Virus record (IMG/VR): IMGVR_UViG_3300046532_002823
Coordinates: 1 to 34,008 of that record
Reading direction: 5' to 3' (one strand)
DNA from: a virus
DNA length: 34,008 bases
The position numbers and the translations under genes were made by a program. Positions 15,211 to 23,298 of this stretch are shown here, piece after piece (position 1 is the stretch's first letter; every line of letters begins with the position of its first letter). The notes beneath the pieces were generated by a model. The model did not search any database. It was not told where the DNA came from and was given only the letters and a program-made list of their open reading frames with translations.

Positions 15211-15507
15211 ATGTTTTTTGCATTGCTAACGAGCATCGCCACCGCCGGAGTTTCGGTGTCTGTTGTTAATAATACACGGTTCGAATTTGATATAGGAGCG
15301 CAGGTCAAACCCTATGTTTCTAACGAGGTTGCATTAAACCCTCATAGCTTTGGTAACGTCTTGGATAAGAACAAATTTAGAGTTGGAATCCGACACAAAG
15401 CAAATGATTATATAAAATTAGACCCCCATCTTTTCATTCAAAACCAGCGTAAGAACAACTGGGTCTTTGAATACGGCCCAACGCTTCGCTTAGACGTTAG
15501 CTTTTAA
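15211..15507 (+). CDS. small exported protein, possible outer-membrane strand protein
   Basis: The product has 98 residues with a short signal MFFALLTSIATA and a probable cut after ATA. The mature part is mostly alternating-residue strands (FEFDIGAQVKPYV, KFRVGIRHKAND, NWVFEYGPTLRLDVSF). It ends in a Phe after alternating hydrophobics, like the last strand of outer-membrane barrels. With only about 85 mature residues it would have to form a barrel by oligomerising, or be a soluble periplasmic protein. The ATG follows AAGGAGA, which is buried in a hairpin. A longer in-frame start at 15178 lacks a site and is rejected. Confidence 0.65.
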   Translation: MFFALLTSIATAGVSVSVVNNTRFEFDIGAQVKPYVSNEVALNPHSFGNVLDKNKFRVGIRHKANDYIKLDPHLFIQNQRKNNWVFEYGPTLRLDVSF

Positions 15508-15519
15508 GGAGAGCCAATA

Positions 15520-16470
15520 ATGTTATCTATGATATTCGGTGCGGTTGGTTTCTTGTTGGCTGCTTTTGCTGTTATAGGAAATGATAGCGCTCAAACACTT
15601 GGAACTTTTATTAGTTCTAACAAGAAGAAAACTGATTGGCGTTTGATGTGGGTGTTCACCTCAGTTATATTGGGTGCCACCCTGATGTACGGGTGGGGGC
15701 AAGGTGATATAGCGTTCGGGAGATTAAATAAAATTCCTCTACCCGAACAATTCCAATGGTATCATGCCGCTGCTCCAATGCTATTGCTAGGTCTCACTCG
15801 CTTTGGAGTTCCTGTCTCAACAACTTTGCTTACTTTAAGCGCGTTCTCAAGTGGGCTGGTGTTGGAGAAAATCATTATGAAGTCAGCACTTGGTTATGCT
15901 GTTGCAGCCTTGGCTGCTTATTCTATTTGGATGGTACTCACTCGCTTCTTTAACGAGAAGAGCCCTGTAAAAGAAGACCACAAGAGATACTGGACAATAG
16001 CCCAGTGGTGTTCAACAGGATTCCTATGGCACATGTGGCTGTCCCATGACATAGCAAATATCTTTGTCTACCTGCCGAGAGAAGGAGTCTCACTACCAGC
16101 TATGCTTGGGATCATTGGTATCCTTGTGATTGGCCTCGCTCATCTCTTCTATACAGAAGGTGGTAAGATTCAAGAGATAGTTTTATCCAAAAGTGGCACA
16201 AGGTTTATCCGGTCTGCCTGTCTAATTGATTTGTTTTACGCTCTTGTTTTGTGGTACTTCAAAGTATATAACGATATACCTATGAGCACAACGTGGGTGT
16301 TCATTGGGTTGCTTGCTGGCCGCGAGTTAGCTGTCTACCGCACATTCAACAGAGACAAAAAAATAGAAGTAATCTTTCCTATGCTTGTCAAAGACTTCTT
16401 AAAAATTATGTTGGGCCTTGCTCTCTCTGTTGCAGTTGTGTCTGGTGTCATCTACTTTGATTCAATGTAA
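15520..16470 (+). CDS. PiT-like inorganic phosphate permease
   Basis: This 316-residue protein has about eight to nine membrane spans and two inverted half-repeats. Each half shows a PiT family mark: GNDSAQTLGTF (20-30) and SHDIANIFVYL (175-185), which keep the Asn-Asp and Asp-x-Ala-Asn features. Each is followed by a Ser-Thr turn, GVPVSTTL (96-103) and NDIPMSTTW (251-259). PiT carriers bring in phosphate with Na+ or H+ in the inner membrane. It is shorter than bacterial PitA (about 500 residues), lacking the long central loop. The site TAAGGAGA precedes the ATG. A phage-borne permease would raise phosphate supply for DNA synthesis. The family call rests on motif layout, so some doubt remains. 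Confidence 0.75.
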   Translation: MLSMIFGAVGFLLAAFAVIGNDSAQTLGTFISSNKKKTDWRLMWVFTSVILGATLMYGWGQGDIAFGRLNKIPLPEQFQWYHAAAPMLLLGLTRFGVPVSTTLLTLSAFSSGLVLEKIIMKSALGYAVAALAAYSIWMVLTRFFNEKSPVKEDHKRYWTIAQWCSTGFLWHMWLSHDIANIFVYLPREGVSLPAMLGIIGILVIGLAHLFYTEGGKIQEIVLSKSGTRFIRSACLIDLFYALVLWYFKVYNDIPMSTTWVFIGLLAGRELAVYRTFNRDKKIEVIFPMLVKDFLKIMLGLALSVAVVSGVIYFDSM

Positions 16471-16492
16471 AAGAAATGCTCTTTTCTTTACA
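16466..16492 (+). terminator. AT-rich hairpin after the permease gene
   Basis: TGTAAAAGAAA (16466-16476) pairs with TTTTCTTTACA (16482-16492) around a 5-base loop, with one A-C mismatch and one G-U pair. There is no long T run after it, so termination is uncertain; mRNA 3' end protection is an alternative. Confidence 0.4.
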
Positions 16493-16509
16493 TATCTGCG
16501 TTGTTGTAT

Positions 16510-16530
16510 AAAGAAAATTGAACTTTCTTT
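16510..16530 (+). other. second AT hairpin in tandem
   Basis: AAAGAAA (16510-16516) pairs exactly with TTTCTTT (16524-16530) around a 7-base loop. It lies between the first hairpin and the next promoter. The role is unknown. Confidence 0.35.
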
Positions 16531-16541
16531 GCAGAAGCTCC

Positions 16542-16570
16542 TTGACAAATGTCTTGGGGTACGTTATATT
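16542..16570 (+). promoter_or_regulatory. sigma70-like promoter
   Basis: TTGACA at 16542-16547 and TATATT at 16565-16570, spacer 17 bp, followed by AGGAGA of the 16588 gene. Confidence 0.9.
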
Positions 16571-16587
16571 ATTTAAAAGGAGAAATC

Positions 16588-17061
16588 ATGACTAACATCA
16601 TAAGCGAATACTGGGCTAAAAAAGTAAACCTTGGAGGAAAAGGGGGGAAGGAGAAATTGCTTAAAAGGGTTTTTCTTAAATCTCAAAGGATTAACGCACC
16701 ACTGTTTGATATCATAGACGCGAACGGGGGATTAAGAGAACTTAAGAAGCAGGCGAATGTCCAATGGTTTGATATAGGAAAGTACCATCTCTTATGCGAC
16801 CAAGACAAGAGTATCCTAATGACTTTTATTATGCATGAGAAGGGAAAGATCCAAAAGATAATGGAGATTGAACTCGGTAGAATGCTGGATTTGCTTCGTG
16901 GTAATGAAAAGTATCGCCAATGGGGTTGGACAAATAGTAATATTGAAATGTGCTGGATGCAAAAAGTTAAATACCCAACCCAACAGGCTAAAGTAAAGGT
17001 TGAAGTCAAAAAGTTCTTCGCTGAAAACGAAGAAGAGTTTACAATTTTATGGAGAAGGTAA
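16588..17061 (+). CDS. unknown protein, 157 residues
   Basis: The ATG at 16588 with AGGAGA upstream is preferred; an earlier in-frame start at 16549 lies inside the promoter. The product is mixed helix and strand with a basic, Gly-rich stretch (NLGGKGGKEKLLKRVFLKSQR, about 14-34), a Trp-rich middle (QWGWTNSNIEMCWM) and a basic C-terminal helix. No domain was recognised. Its stop overlaps the next ATG (TAATG). Confidence 0.72.
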   Translation: MTNIISEYWAKKVNLGGKGGKEKLLKRVFLKSQRINAPLFDIIDANGGLRELKKQANVQWFDIGKYHLLCDQDKSILMTFIMHEKGKIQKIMEIELGRMLDLLRGNEKYRQWGWTNSNIEMCWMQKVKYPTQQAKVKVEVKKFFAENEEEFTILWRR

Positions 17062-17222
17062 TGCCTAAAGTAGGAGATCTTGTACAAGTCGGAGAATCTA
17101 TTGGTATTATTCTGAGAACAGATGAAAGAACCATTCCAACTGTTTGCTATGTATATCGCATGCATGGAGTAGGGATTTCGGTACTATGCTTGACACAAGA
17201 CGATTTTAAAATTATAGCTTGA
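17061..17222 (+). CDS. GDLV-family miniprotein
   Basis: The product has 53 residues: MPKVGDLVQVGESIGIIL, then strands with VCYVYRMHG and a C-terminal QDDFKII. This matches the layout of the repeats near the window end (GDLV, GII, an aromatic strand and an acidic-hydrophobic tail). GGAGAAGG precedes the ATG. The stop TGA forms part of the next -35 box, as in several later family members. Confidence 0.75.
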   Translation: MPKVGDLVQVGESIGIILRTDERTIPTVCYVYRMHGVGISVLCLTQDDFKIIA

Positions 17223-17247
17223 CAAAAACCTTTGAGGGTGTTACATT
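17219..17247 (+). promoter_or_regulatory. sigma70-like promoter before the polymerase operon
   Basis: TTGACA at 17219-17224 shares its TGA with the stop codon upstream; TACATT is at 17242-17247, spacer 17 bp. It serves the small membrane gene and the DNA polymerase. Confidence 0.85.
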
Positions 17248-17268
17248 ATAATCATAACGGAGGATAAC

Positions 17269-17523
17269 ATGAAAGAACTATTTTGGATGATGATTGGGAT
17301 ATGCATCGGAACTATATTCCACGCCGACATACCTATATTAAATAATATCAGTGCGTCGAAGATTAAAGGGATTATTGGAAACACGAGTGAGGCAGTGACA
17401 AATGGGTTGGGACACCCAATCAATCTTGTTCCCACCCCACCACCACCAACAAACAAAGAACTAAGAAAACAAAAAAAGAAGAGTCGCAAAGACAAAGATC
17501 TAATTAATTCAGTGGAGATGTAA
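17269..17523 (+). CDS. small membrane-anchored protein
   Basis: The product has 84 residues: an N-terminal hydrophobic segment (ELFWMMIGICIGTIF, 3-17), a polar middle, a proline run (PTPPPPTN) and a strongly basic tail (RKQKKKSRKDKD). A membrane anchor with a basic cytosolic tail could tether DNA or the polymerase whose gene starts 2 bases after its stop. This role is inference from position only. CGGAGG precedes the ATG. Confidence 0.65.
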   Translation: MKELFWMMIGICIGTIFHADIPILNNISASKIKGIIGNTSEAVTNGLGHPINLVPTPPPPTNKELRKQKKKSRKDKDLINSVEM

Positions 17524-17524
17524 T

Positions 17525-20500
17525 ATGAAGTTTGTAAATTTACACGCACATTCGGGAGTTGGTTCCCCGTTTGATGGGTTTGGATATCCGCAGGAACATA
17601 TGGACTATGCTTTTGACAACGGATGCGAAGCTCTTGCTTTAACTGACCACGGTAATATGAATGGACTTGCTTACCAAGTTCTTCACGCTAATAAGATGAA
17701 GAAAGAAGGCAAAGAATTTAAGCCTATCTTTGGTGTAGAAGCTTATTTCATCCCATCGGTTACCGAATGGAAAAAAGAACTTGAAAAACACAAAGCCGAT
17801 AAGAAAATGGCTAAGAAGATTAATAAGGAACAATCAGGAACAAACATTGAAGATGAAGGCGAGTCAAAACGAGGTGGCCTTAGTACTATTAATCGTACAC
17901 GGCATCTGGTCTTGCTTGCAATGAATGAGAAGGGACTCCAGAATATATTTAAGCTGGTTTCCGAATCTTACCACGGAGATTATTTCTACCGTAAGCCTCG
18001 CATTGACTTTGACCTTTTAAAGCGTCATAATGAGGGTGTAATAGCACTCTCTGCTTGTTTAGGTGGTATCTATGCTGGGTGCTACTGGAGTAAGCGAGAA
18101 GAGGGTTCTGAGGCGGTTATGGATAGTATGCGAGATATAACCCGGAAGATGATTGATACCTTTGGCGATCGTTGGTATGGAGAATTACAATGGAACAATG
18201 TACCAGAACAGCACGAACTGAATCGCTACATCATAGAAATACATAAAGAGTTTGGTATCAAGCTTGTCTCCACCGCTGACTCACACTATCCCACGCCTGA
18301 TGCTTGGAAGGATAGGGAGTTGTATAAGCGGCTCGGTTGGCTTGGTAAAGGTAAACCTGAGTGGTTAGACATGGAGCTTCCTTTATCTGTGCAAGAGATG
18401 GAATATGAACTCTATCCAAAGAATGCAGATCAAATGTGGGAATCATATGTTAATTATAGCAGAGACTGCAAGGTTGAATACGATGACGAAGTAGTCAGAG
18501 ACAGCATCGAAGAAAGCTATGACATTGCCTTTAATCGTATTGACAACTTCCTCCCTGATAATACTGTTAGACTACCTGACTTCGTTGTACCTGCTGGCTA
18601 TACCGAAGATGGGTTCCTAGAACATCTTACCTTCCAAGGCTTAACCAGCATAAAAGGGAGGTTTAGCAAAGAGTATGAAGAGCGACTTCGCCATGAACTC
18701 AAGGTTATAGCTGACCGAGGGTTCTCTAAATACTTTCTTACAATGAAAGCTATATCGGATAAAACAAATGAAACACAACTCTCAGGACCCGGTCGAGGCT
18801 CTGCGGCTGGTAGCCTTGTTGCTTATGCTCTTGGTATCACTGCTATTGATCCACTTCGCTACGGTCTTTTATTCTCACGTTTCCTACGCTCGGACGCTAC
18901 TGATTATCCTGACATTGATTATGATGTGTCGGATCCTATGGTTCTAAAGGAAGCTCTTATCAAGGAGTGGGGAAGCTCCACGGTAGTTCCTATCTCTAAC
19001 TGGAACACACTACAACTACGTTCTCTACTCAAAGATATTTCTAAGTTCTATGAGATAGAGTTCCAAGAAGTAAATATTGTTACAAGCCGTATGTTAGCTG
19101 AGGCAACCCCGATTGCCAAGAAAGCACATGGCATCAAGGCGGGGGTTTATACTCCAACCTTTGAGGAAGTAATTAAATACTCTGAAACCTTGCAGAAGTT
19201 CTTTAAAAAATATCCTCATGTTAAAGAGCATGTTGTATCTTTACAGGGTTCTTATCGTTCTTGTTCCCGTCATGCTGGTGGTGTTGTAGTTGGTGAAGAC
19301 CTAGATAAATATATGCCTCTGATCTCCTCTAAAGGAGTCAGACAGACCCCATGGTCAGAAGGGCAGAACGTCAGACAGTTGGAGCCGATGGGTTTTATTA
19401 AATTTGATATACTTGGTTTGTCAACTCTTCGTATGATAGATGACTGTATTAGAAAAATACTTCAAAGACATTACAATAATCCTGATCCAAGCTTCGAGGA
19501 AGTGAAACAATTTTATGATGAGAACTTACACCCAGATAAAATCGATCTTGACGACCAGCAAGTATTCAAGAACGTCTTCCATAACGAGAAATGGATTGGG
19601 ATTTTCCAGTTCACTGAGAATGGCGCTCAACGGTTTGCGTCACAGGTCAAGCCGAAAAGTATTATCGACCTTGCTGCTATTACTTCAATTTACCGTCCGG
19701 GGCCACTGTCTGCTGGTGTTGACAAAGCTTATATAAAGGCTGTTGAGGAGCCTCACAATGTTAAATACCTGAACAATGATGTCAAGAGAGTGACGAAGGA
19801 AACCCACGGGTTTCTTATATTCCAAGAACAAATCGCCCAACTAGTTTACGACCTTGGTGAGGGGATTACCATGGATGAAGCCAACCTACTTCGTAAGATT
19901 CTAACCAAAAAAGGAACCGGCAAAGGTCATGAAGTTAAAGCGGAGATACATGAGAAGTTCATCAGAGGGTGTTCCAACAAAGGCATCGCAATCAGGAAGT
20001 CAGAGCAGTTGTGGCAAACCTTTGAATATTTTTCTGGTTATGGTTTTAATAAATCTCATGCTGTCTCTTACTCTATTATTTCATATCAATGCGCTTGGTT
20101 GTGTAATTATTATACTGTCGAGTGGACGTCAGCTTTCTTGGATAAAGAACCAGAGACACGTAAAGAAAAAGCTATAAACCTTGCTAAACAACATGGTTTT
20201 AATATACAGCCGCTAAGTATCAACCACTCTGGTAAAATTTGGAATATAATTGGTGATAAAGATTTAGTTGCTCCCCTAACAACCATCAAGGGTCTCGGAG
20301 AAAAAGCAATCGAACAAATTATAACTAACCGCCCATTCAATACTGTGGAGGAGCTTTTGTTTAATGATAATATAGTTTATAGTAAGTTCAATAAGAAGGC
20401 ACTCGATGTATTAGCTCGGTGCGGGGCACTGGACGATTTGATAGACGAACGTTTTACTGGGGATAAGCACTTCTGGACAGCAGTGTGTCTTGATAGACCG

Positions 20501-20935
20501 CGAAGTAAAAAGAAACTCGATGATAATATAGAAACTTACAGACCGGAAGAGTCCTTTTCTGAAGAGGAAAAGATAGAATTTATAGCCAACCTAACTGGTA
20601 TCTTTCCTCTTTCATTAGTGATGGTGCCGCCTGTCCAGAATAGACTAGAAGAACTGTGTATCCCTCCGATCTCTGAATATGATGCCGACCTGCAAGTATG
20701 TTGGTGTATACCAAGGAAGATAGAGAAGAAGAAGTCGAGAAATGGTAAATACTATTATGTGATTACAGCAATAGACTCGAACTCTGCTGAAACAAGACTA
20801 CGATGTTGGTCTATAGATTCGGAGAAAGATCATATTCATTTGAATAGGCCATATATGGTTAAGCCTCGCTACTCTCTAGAGTGGGGGTTTTCTACTTACG
20901 GAAGAGTTAATAATTCATGGGTGTTGTTGGGATAA
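17525..20935 (+). CDS. dnaE: DNA polymerase III alpha subunit (DnaE type)
   Basis: This 1136-residue C-family polymerase is the replicative DNA polymerase of the phage. The N-terminal PHP domain has its metal ligands in place: H7 and H9 (NLHAHS), D41-H42, E72, C178 (SACLGG), D252 and H254 (ADSHY). In the palm, GPGRGSAAGS (421-430), catalytic D463 and D465 (PDIDYD) and third acid D628 (KFDILGL) are present. FQEQIAQL and GYGFNKSHAVSY mark the fingers. A helix-hairpin-helix (KGLGEKAIEQI) and a C-terminal OB-like part follow. It is full length compared with E. coli DnaE (1160). No clamp, clamp loader or DnaQ gene is seen here. An intact PHP site could provide proofreading. Confidence 0.97.
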   Translation: MKFVNLHAHSGVGSPFDGFGYPQEHMDYAFDNGCEALALTDHGNMNGLAYQVLHANKMKKEGKEFKPIFGVEAYFIPSVTEWKKELEKHKADKKMAKKINKEQSGTNIEDEGESKRGGLSTINRTRHLVLLAMNEKGLQNIFKLVSESYHGDYFYRKPRIDFDLLKRHNEGVIALSACLGGIYAGCYWSKREEGSEAVMDSMRDITRKMIDTFGDRWYGELQWNNVPEQHELNRYIIEIHKEFGIKLVSTADSHYPTPDAWKDRELYKRLGWLGKGKPEWLDMELPLSVQEMEYELYPKNADQMWESYVNYSRDCKVEYDDEVVRDSIEESYDIAFNRIDNFLPDNTVRLPDFVVPAGYTEDGFLEHLTFQGLTSIKGRFSKEYEERLRHELKVIADRGFSKYFLTMKAISDKTNETQLSGPGRGSAAGSLVAYALGITAIDPLRYGLLFSRFLRSDATDYPDIDYDVSDPMVLKEALIKEWGSSTVVPISNWNTLQLRSLLKDISKFYEIEFQEVNIVTSRMLAEATPIAKKAHGIKAGVYTPTFEEVIKYSETLQKFFKKYPHVKEHVVSLQGSYRSCSRHAGGVVVGEDLDKYMPLISSKGVRQTPWSEGQNVRQLEPMGFIKFDILGLSTLRMIDDCIRKILQRHYNNPDPSFEEVKQFYDENLHPDKIDLDDQQVFKNVFHNEKWIGIFQFTENGAQRFASQVKPKSIIDLAAITSIYRPGPLSAGVDKAYIKAVEEPHNVKYLNNDVKRVTKETHGFLIFQEQIAQLVYDLGEGITMDEANLLRKILTKKGTGKGHEVKAEIHEKFIRGCSNKGIAIRKSEQLWQTFEYFSGYGFNKSHAVSYSIISYQCAWLCNYYTVEWTSAFLDKEPETRKEKAINLAKQHGFNIQPLSINHSGKIWNIIGDKDLVAPLTTIKGLGEKAIEQIITNRPFNTVEELLFNDNIVYSKFNKKALDVLARCGALDDLIDERFTGDKHFWTAVCLDRPRSKKKLDDNIETYRPEESFSEEEKIEFIANLTGIFPLSLVMVPPVQNRLEELCIPPISEYDADLQVCWCIPRKIEKKKSRNGKYYYVITAIDSNSAETRLRCWSIDSEKDHIHLNRPYMVKPRYSLEWGFSTYGRVNNSWVLLG

Positions 20936-20948
20936 TACTAATTATAGT

Positions 20949-21719
20949 ATGTCAATGACTCACAGAGAGATTAGTGCATCAGGTATAGCCAACGAAAGAT
21001 GGGTAGCTTCCTTATTAACACAGGGTAGTTCTTTTACTCATCTTCCATTGGCTCGCTTTTTTGGCTTTAATTTCAACAAAGACTTCTCCTTTAACGCATT
21101 TAAGACAGGAGGAGTCGGGAAGACTGATGTTGTTATGCAAATATTCCATAGCCGTTATGGTGTTAGCCCTTCTCACATTAATATATCCTGTAAAAAACTG
21201 AAAACAGAGAACCATAACGGCTTTGGCCATATTCATAAAACAACTATAGCTTCTTATAGAAGGAAGTGGGAGTTTGATGACATAATCGAAAGGTGTTTAA
21301 ATGTATATTGTGGCAATATAATAGTTGAGGGACACAAGGGACTTTATTTTGACCATAGATACTTCCACCCATATCATGAATATATTAAATACTTTTTTCG
21401 TAACAACTTCGATCAAATCTTCAGTGATATATTCAAAGGCCGTGGAACCAGCAAGCCGCAGTGGTTTGCAGTAACCGCAGATACTGGGGTGAGTAAGCTA
21501 CTATTCCTCGCACCAATCGACGAAGTGATAGAATATATGAAAGGAGACCGAAGGGTCGAGTTTGGTAAGGGGGCGTTTAATCAGAACCTATGTCTTGGCA
21601 ATGTTACTATGTACTCAAAGAGAACGACAGGACAACTACAATTCAAGACAAACTACAAACCAATGCTTAAGAAATTAAATCATAAATTCCGTATCTTTAC
21701 ATTTGACACAGAAGATTAG
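20949..21719 (+). CDS. restriction-endonuclease-like protein (PD-(D/E)XK fold, HinP1I/MspI-like site)
   Basis: In this 256-residue protein, residues 53-105 read TGGVGKTDVVMQIF, then INISCKKL, then NGFGHIHKTTIASY. This matches a restriction nuclease core in which a Thr-Asp is followed by a strand and S-x-K (D60, S80, K82). As I recall, HinP1I has Ser-Asp-X18-Gln-x-Lys and MspI Thr-Asp-X17-Asn-x-Lys, so this variant fits that group. The second half has YFFRNNFDQIF and KGRGTSKPQWF, also typical. No methyltransferase lies beside it, so it may cut host DNA while phage DNA is protected some other way. There is no clear ribosome binding site. The family call is probable, not certain. Confidence 0.6.
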   Translation: MSMTHREISASGIANERWVASLLTQGSSFTHLPLARFFGFNFNKDFSFNAFKTGGVGKTDVVMQIFHSRYGVSPSHINISCKKLKTENHNGFGHIHKTTIASYRRKWEFDDIIERCLNVYCGNIIVEGHKGLYFDHRYFHPYHEYIKYFFRNNFDQIFSDIFKGRGTSKPQWFAVTADTGVSKLLFLAPIDEVIEYMKGDRRVEFGKGAFNQNLCLGNVTMYSKRTTGQLQFKTNYKPMLKKLNHKFRIFTFDTED

Positions 21720-21731
21720 ATATGTTATATT
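21703..21731 (+). promoter_or_regulatory. sigma70-like promoter of the dUTPase-TK operon
   Basis: TTGACA at 21703-21708 lies in the end of the nuclease gene; TATATT is at 21726-21731, spacer 17 bp. Transcription should start near 21737. Confidence 0.88.
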
Positions 21732-21735
21732 ATAG

Positions 21736-21758
21736 CTATTCGTTGTAACAGCGAGTAG
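21736..21758 (+). other. 5' end hairpin of the dUTPase mRNA
   Basis: CTATTCGTTG (21736-21745) pairs with CAGCGAGTAG (21749-21758) around TAA: ten pairs including two G-U. It begins at the predicted transcription start, so it would cap the 5' end of the mRNA and could slow decay. Its loop core TTGTAACAG recurs at 31253. Confidence 0.5.
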
Positions 21759-21786
21759 TATAGGCGATACAAATAGGAGAAAGCCA

Positions 21787-22209
21787 ATGAGAATAAAAGT
21801 AAAGAAATTACACCCCGACGCAGTGATACCAACTTATGCTAAGGCAGGTGACGCAGGTATGGATCTCTATGCAACGGAGATGGAGTGGGATGATCACGGT
21901 AATTCTTGTTACTGCACAGGTCTTTCTCTGGAGATCCCAGCCGGTTATGTCGGTCTTATCTTTCCTAGGTCATCTATATCTAAAACCCCACACACCCTTC
22001 GCAACTCTGTCGGAGTTATCGATAGCGGTTATCGTGGAGAAGTTATGGTTAAATTTGGAGGTAACTCATCTGCCGAGTCCTATAAGAAGGGAGACCGCAT
22101 AGCACAGGTGATGATCCTACCATACCCAAAAATCCACTTTGTCGAATCCCAAGACCTCTCAGAATCAGAAAGAGGATCAGGCGGGTTTGGATCAACGGGT
22201 AACTCATGA
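21787..22209 (+). CDS. dut: dUTP diphosphatase (trimeric dUTPase)
   Basis: This 140-residue enzyme splits dUTP to dUMP and pyrophosphate, keeping uracil out of DNA and supplying ThyX. All five motifs are present: AGDAGMDLYA (I), PRSSISK (II), GVIDSGYRGEVMV (III), GDRIAQVMI (IV) and RGSGGFGSTG (V), the last with the Phe that stacks on the base. Length and order match the homotrimeric class. AGGAGA precedes the ATG, and the stop overlaps the thymidine kinase start (ATGA). Confidence 0.97.
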   Translation: MRIKVKKLHPDAVIPTYAKAGDAGMDLYATEMEWDDHGNSCYCTGLSLEIPAGYVGLIFPRSSISKTPHTLRNSVGVIDSGYRGEVMVKFGGNSSAESYKKGDRIAQVMILPYPKIHFVESQDLSESERGSGGFGSTGNS

Positions 22210-22769
22210 GAGATCCACAATTTATTATATTTACGGGTCCGATGTTCGGGTCTAAGACCACAAGAATGCTAGCTGCTGTTGACCGTTTACGTTGGCAGAA
22301 GAGAAAATATGTTGCTTTCAAGCCAAAGATAGATGATCGGTATGGGGTCAATAGGATTACCACACATAGCGGTGGTTCTATAGACGCCTTTGAAATTGAA
22401 ACAGGAACAGAACTTCTGGAGATTCTCAACGAGCGTGAGGGCTACGGGATCATAGCAGTAGACGAGGCATTTATGATTAAAGGTGTGGGCAAAACTTTGG
22501 TTGATCTGTATCGCAAAGGTAATACAATAATCATATCTTCCCTGCAACTTTCTTCATGGGGAGAGCCGTTTGAAGAAATGAAAGAGATGATGCCTTGGGC
22601 AACTAAAATAGAAGTCTGTCCCGCTGTCTGTCCTATCACTGGCAAGGATGCTTATTATTCTTATAGTAAGAGAACGAGAACAGACGGGATTTTAGTTGGA
22701 GGAGATGAATCTTATGAACCACGATGTTTCGAACACCACGAATATGTTAATGAAAGTAAAAATAAATGA
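22206..22769 (+). CDS. tdk: thymidine kinase, TK1 type
   Basis: This 187-residue enzyme phosphorylates thymidine to dTMP with ATP. Visible are the P-loop GPMFGSKTT (11-19), the Walker B-like IIAVDEAFMI, the lasso-side segment SSWGEPFEEM, and the zinc Cys pair CPAVCP with a later C and HH (PRCFEHHE). A final YSYSKRT segment and VGGDESYEP complete the family pattern. The zinc site has His where many TK1 proteins have a fourth Cys. It is a 4-base-overlap partner of dUTPase, so salvage and de novo dTMP supply are made together. Confidence 0.93.
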   Translation: MRDPQFIIFTGPMFGSKTTRMLAAVDRLRWQKRKYVAFKPKIDDRYGVNRITTHSGGSIDAFEIETGTELLEILNEREGYGIIAVDEAFMIKGVGKTLVDLYRKGNTIIISSLQLSSWGEPFEEMKEMMPWATKIEVCPAVCPITGKDAYYSYSKRTRTDGILVGGDESYEPRCFEHHEYVNESKNK

Positions 22770-22911
22770 AAGGAATTCCAACTGGACTATGAATGCACTA
22801 CTATTTAAAGAAAACGAGAGTAAAATCTTTGTCTATTCGGATGAGAAGATGAGGGTCGAATTTCATTTTCCAAAAGATTCCTATTATTATGAACAACTGG
22901 AGGGTCGATGA
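22714..22911 (+). CDS. small unknown protein overlapping TK
   Basis: The product has about 65 residues if started at 22714, after GGAGGAG inside the TK gene; starts at 22705, 22744 or 22750 are possible. The visible part has a strand pair (KIFVYSDE, MRVEFHFP) and a YYYEQLEGR end. The frame is open with a clean junction to the next gene. The function is unknown, and the start is uncertain. Confidence 0.5.
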   Translation: MNHDVSNTTNMLMKVKINERNSNWTMNALLFKENESKIFVYSDEKMRVEFHFPKDSYYYEQLEGR

Positions 22912-23229
22912 ATGAACAAAAAGAAAAGAATAGTCTTCGATGACACAGACACAAGACATGCACGGCTTCGTATACAATTAGAAAGAGACGGGTTAACACA
23001 AGCAGAATTCTTTCGTGCGTACATAACAGCGTATCTTAACAAGGATACTAACATAGTAGACTTTATAACAGACTATAAGGTAACAAACGATAGAGGTCAG
23101 CGCAGATCAATCAAAATTAGTAAAGAAGAAGAGCGCTCAAAAAACCAGTTAATGACCAAGTTTGGTATAAAAGATGATGAACTAGAGAATATATTTGATT
23201 TAATTGCAGAAGAACATCCAGATTTATGA
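22912..23229 (+). CDS. possible ribbon-helix-helix-like DNA-binding protein
   Basis: This 105-residue protein has a strand ARLRIQLERDG followed by two helices, LTQAEFFRAYITAYL and NIVDFITDYK, the order seen in ribbon-helix-helix (Arc/MetJ type) regulators, then a basic region (RGQRRSIK) and a helix ending IFDLIAEEHPDL. I recall this as a conserved phage family starting KRIVFDDTD. DNA binding is inference. It may regulate the phage promoters described here. GGAGGG lies upstream. Confidence 0.65.
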   Translation: MNKKKRIVFDDTDTRHARLRIQLERDGLTQAEFFRAYITAYLNKDTNIVDFITDYKVTNDRGQRRSIKISKEEERSKNQLMTKFGIKDDELENIFDLIAEEHPDL

Positions 23230-23298
23230 TTTTTTTCTGCATTTTAAAATATTTTTATCTATTTACTGGTAGAACATTTTAAAGGAGATTATTTCATT

